Part shown: positions 19,911 through 21,282 of the stretch, in pieces | Numbering within the stretch: position 1 is the first letter of the stretch | Layout: each line of letters opens with the position of its first letter | Assembly: GCA_004151065.3 (NCBI GenBank) | Contig: NWUY0300054447.1 | Span: 1 to 21,282 of the forward strand | From: Larix sibirica | Taxonomy: Eukaryota > Streptophyta > Pinopsida > Pinales > Pinaceae | DNA: 21,282 bases | Direction: 5' to 3' | The notes under the pieces: generated by a model | Databases searched by the model: none | Told to the model about the DNA's origin: nothing | The model's input: the letters and a program-made list of their open reading frames with translations, nothing else | Position numbers and translations under genes: made by a program

Positions 19911-20120
19911 TTAGTCTCAGGCAGAATAACTACTATCTCCCCTCGCTATTCTTCTCCAAGCTTCCCTATGAATTTTCCCGAAAATCCCTTCACATTAATG
20001 AATTTCTTTAATTGACCATACGGTAAAAAAATTTGCCCCACTTAATTATTAATGAAGCTTTTATCGACTTAATTCAAATGGAGCGGGCTTCACCCAAAGG
20101 GTGCCACGCATTCCCCCCTC

Positions 20121-20335
20121 ATTAACTTCTAAACCAAACTTAATCCAGCCTCCATTTTGTCGTAAAATTATTCACGGGATGACATAAACGTCAAATTCAA
20201 AATTTACATTTATTCTCGTGATTCAATATGGATCTTGGCAGATAGCATAGCTAAGTTAATATTGGCGTGACTTTTCCCATGGCAGAAATCACAAGATCTA
20301 CTTGCCTCCAACGGTTGTGATCATACGGTGGATTA
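20121..20335. other. Non-coding spacer between chromodomain and purine tract
   Basis: No coding signal on the minus strand after the stop at 20333-20335, and none on the plus strand. It is AT-rich with no repeat structure that I can see, consistent with the 3' untranslated part of the chromovirus. Confidence 0.45.
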
Positions 20336-20819
20336 ATCTTGGTCATTGGCGGCCCTCCTTAGTGTGTGTTTCTTTCGCGATCGATCCCGATGGTCCATAG
20401 CGGATGCTCCTACATCAATTCCCTCCAATATAAAGATAAGTGAACTCTCGTTCATGACATCATCACTATCTTGGCGGGTGAACTGTGTAACATGTTCTAC
20501 CTTAGCTTCTAAGATCCAAGTAGCGTCCTCAAACCCTTTTCCTTTACAATAAAATAAATACTCCTTTGTCTTTTGGCTTCTCATTCTTCCCACTATTCTT
20601 TCATCAAAAATTTCTGAAATTTCTTCGGCTTTCACGCTCAGGAATTTGTTCCTTCCAATCAACAATACAGTCATCATCCTCTTCAGTTAATCTTTCATGG
20701 TAATCATATAAATCGACAACGTTGAAAATGGGTGAAATGTCCAATTTTGTTGGCAGCTCTAAAACACAGGCATTATTAGAAATTTTCTTCACAATTTTAC
20801 ATGGGCCAATTTTCTTCAT
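20333..20819 (-). pseudogene. Integrase tail linker and chromodomain of the chromovirus
   Basis: The linker from 20819 leftward reads 'MKKIGPCKIVKKISNNACVL' and 'ISPIFNVVDLYDYH', the sequence that joins Gypsy integrase to its C-terminal tail. A one-base frameshift near 20640 moves to the frame that reads 'EISEIFDERIVGRMR', 'KEYLFYCKGKGFEDATWI' and 'VEHVTQF' (20620-20480), a chromodomain with the Y-L, K-G and E-x-A-T-W landmarks. The position of the second cage aromatic (usually in W-K-G) reads Y-C-K-G, so binding may have been altered before or after decay. Chromodomains direct integration toward marked chromatin. A tail of about 45 codons follows to a stop at 20333. Both ATGs are internal. 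Confidence 0.8.
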
Positions 20820-20821
20820 TT

Positions 20822-21282
20822 TCAGTTTGGTTTATGTTCCCCTCGGAAACCTTTATTTCCTCAAATGTGCCAATATATACTAATTCTCCTTACTCAAAGA
20901 ATTTAAGCCTTCTTTTTACATCATCCTTGTGCTTATATTGTTCGCTGCTTTTCTGCAATTTCTTATATGCCTGTTCATGAACTTCTTTCATGTGTTCTAC
21001 AAAATATTCAACATCAACACTATTTTGGCTTTTCTCCGACAATTATGCCAAGTCTACCACTCCCCTTGGTGACCTTCCATTAACAATATGAAATGGTCTT
21101 TTTCCTGTAGACTAATTAACTGAATTATTGTATGCAAATTCAGCTAATGTCCTGGTCTTTCACCTATTGTTATAAGTCAAATCGACACTTCTTTGTCTGT
21201 GACAACATTGAATCTCTCACTCACACAAAAGGACATTATGGATGGAAGAGCCTTGATTTGATACTCATTTCCATGGCTTAGA
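20822..21282 (-). pseudogene. Integrase, C-terminal half, broken
   Basis: Reading leftward from the right edge, the clear part starts with 'LAEFAYNNSVN' (about 21147-21115), then a stop, 'STGKRPFHIVNGRSPRGVVD' and 'HMKEVHEQAYKKLQKSSEQY', then 'KDDVKRRLKFFE', a stop near 20890 and 'GELVYIGTFEEIKVSEG'. This is the end of the catalytic core and the region beyond it in Ty3/Gypsy integrases. A one-base insertion near 20838 separates it from the following linker. The D,D-35-E residues would lie to the right; 21150-21282 does not read well in any frame. Confidence 0.8.

Larger units (their letters stand above)
19700..21282 (-). mobile_element. 3' part of a Ty3/Gypsy chromovirus, cut by the window end
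   Basis: On the minus strand, reading from the right edge leftward: integrase C-terminal part, linker with the GPF/Y-type sequence, chromodomain, then non-coding sequence with purine tracts and a probable 3' LTR. Its orientation is opposite to the other two elements. The left boundary at about 19690-19720 is set only by loss of Gag-like coding in the plus-strand element, so insertion into that element is an inference. The 5' part lies beyond 21282. Confidence 0.75.

Noticed and set aside
20346-20552. 68-codon plus-strand ORF
   Set aside because: It is antisense to the chromodomain.

Overview
The window looks like intergenic heterochromatin from a large, repeat-rich seed-plant genome. I see no intact host gene, no tRNA or rRNA and no CRISPR array. 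Plant affinity rests on the mobile-element families: a Ty3/Gypsy Gag-Pro element with five zinc knuckles and a tRNA-Glu-type primer site, an L1-type LINE with a DUF4283 ORF1 and a C-terminal RNase H, and a chromodomain-bearing Gypsy element. A gymnosperm would fit the general character, but that is a low-confidence guess. All coding remains are degenerate, with many in-frame stops and frameshifts.

Layout. (1) 1-4353 is a tandem array with a period near 359 bp, about ten copies, interrupted by an unrelated block of about 0.88 kb (890-1768). (2) 4354-6530 is a different tandem array with a period near 180 bp, about twelve copies, interrupted by a GC-richer block of about 0.2 kb. The two periods are in a 2:1 ratio, but I see no sequence similarity between the units. 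(3) 6531-7669 is AT-rich, with a possible broken two-exon gene or transposon remnant on the minus strand. (4) 7670 starts a plus-strand Gypsy element: a 713-bp LTR with 9-bp terminal inverted repeats, a primer-binding site, a decayed gag, a decayed protease and a second Gag-like domain downstream of the protease. (5) 12144-19400 is an essentially full-length LINE of about 7.26 kb inserted inside that second Gag-like domain. It is flanked by an 11-bp target-site duplication (one mismatch) and has an A-rich tail. It carries ORF1 (DUF4283 plus zinc knuckle), ORF2 (endonuclease, reverse transcriptase, zf-RVT, RNase H) and then an unrecognised protein-like stretch after RNase H. (6) 19401-19690 resumes the Gypsy Gag-like domain in the reading phase it had before the LINE. 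(7) From about 19700 to the window end lies the 3' part of a second Gypsy element, a chromovirus, on the minus strand (integrase C-terminal part, linker, chromodomain, purine tract, probable LTR).

The history that fits is: Gypsy element inserted into older sequence, then LINE and chromovirus inserted into it, then everything decayed. Catalytic residues are lost in the protease (D to Y), LINE endonuclease (E to K, D to N), reverse transcriptase motif A (D to Y) and RNase H (E to K), so nothing here is expected to be autonomous. The most interesting leads are the paired 359/180-bp arrays, the protease followed by a second Gag-like domain, and the unexplained coding-like region downstream of the LINE RNase H.
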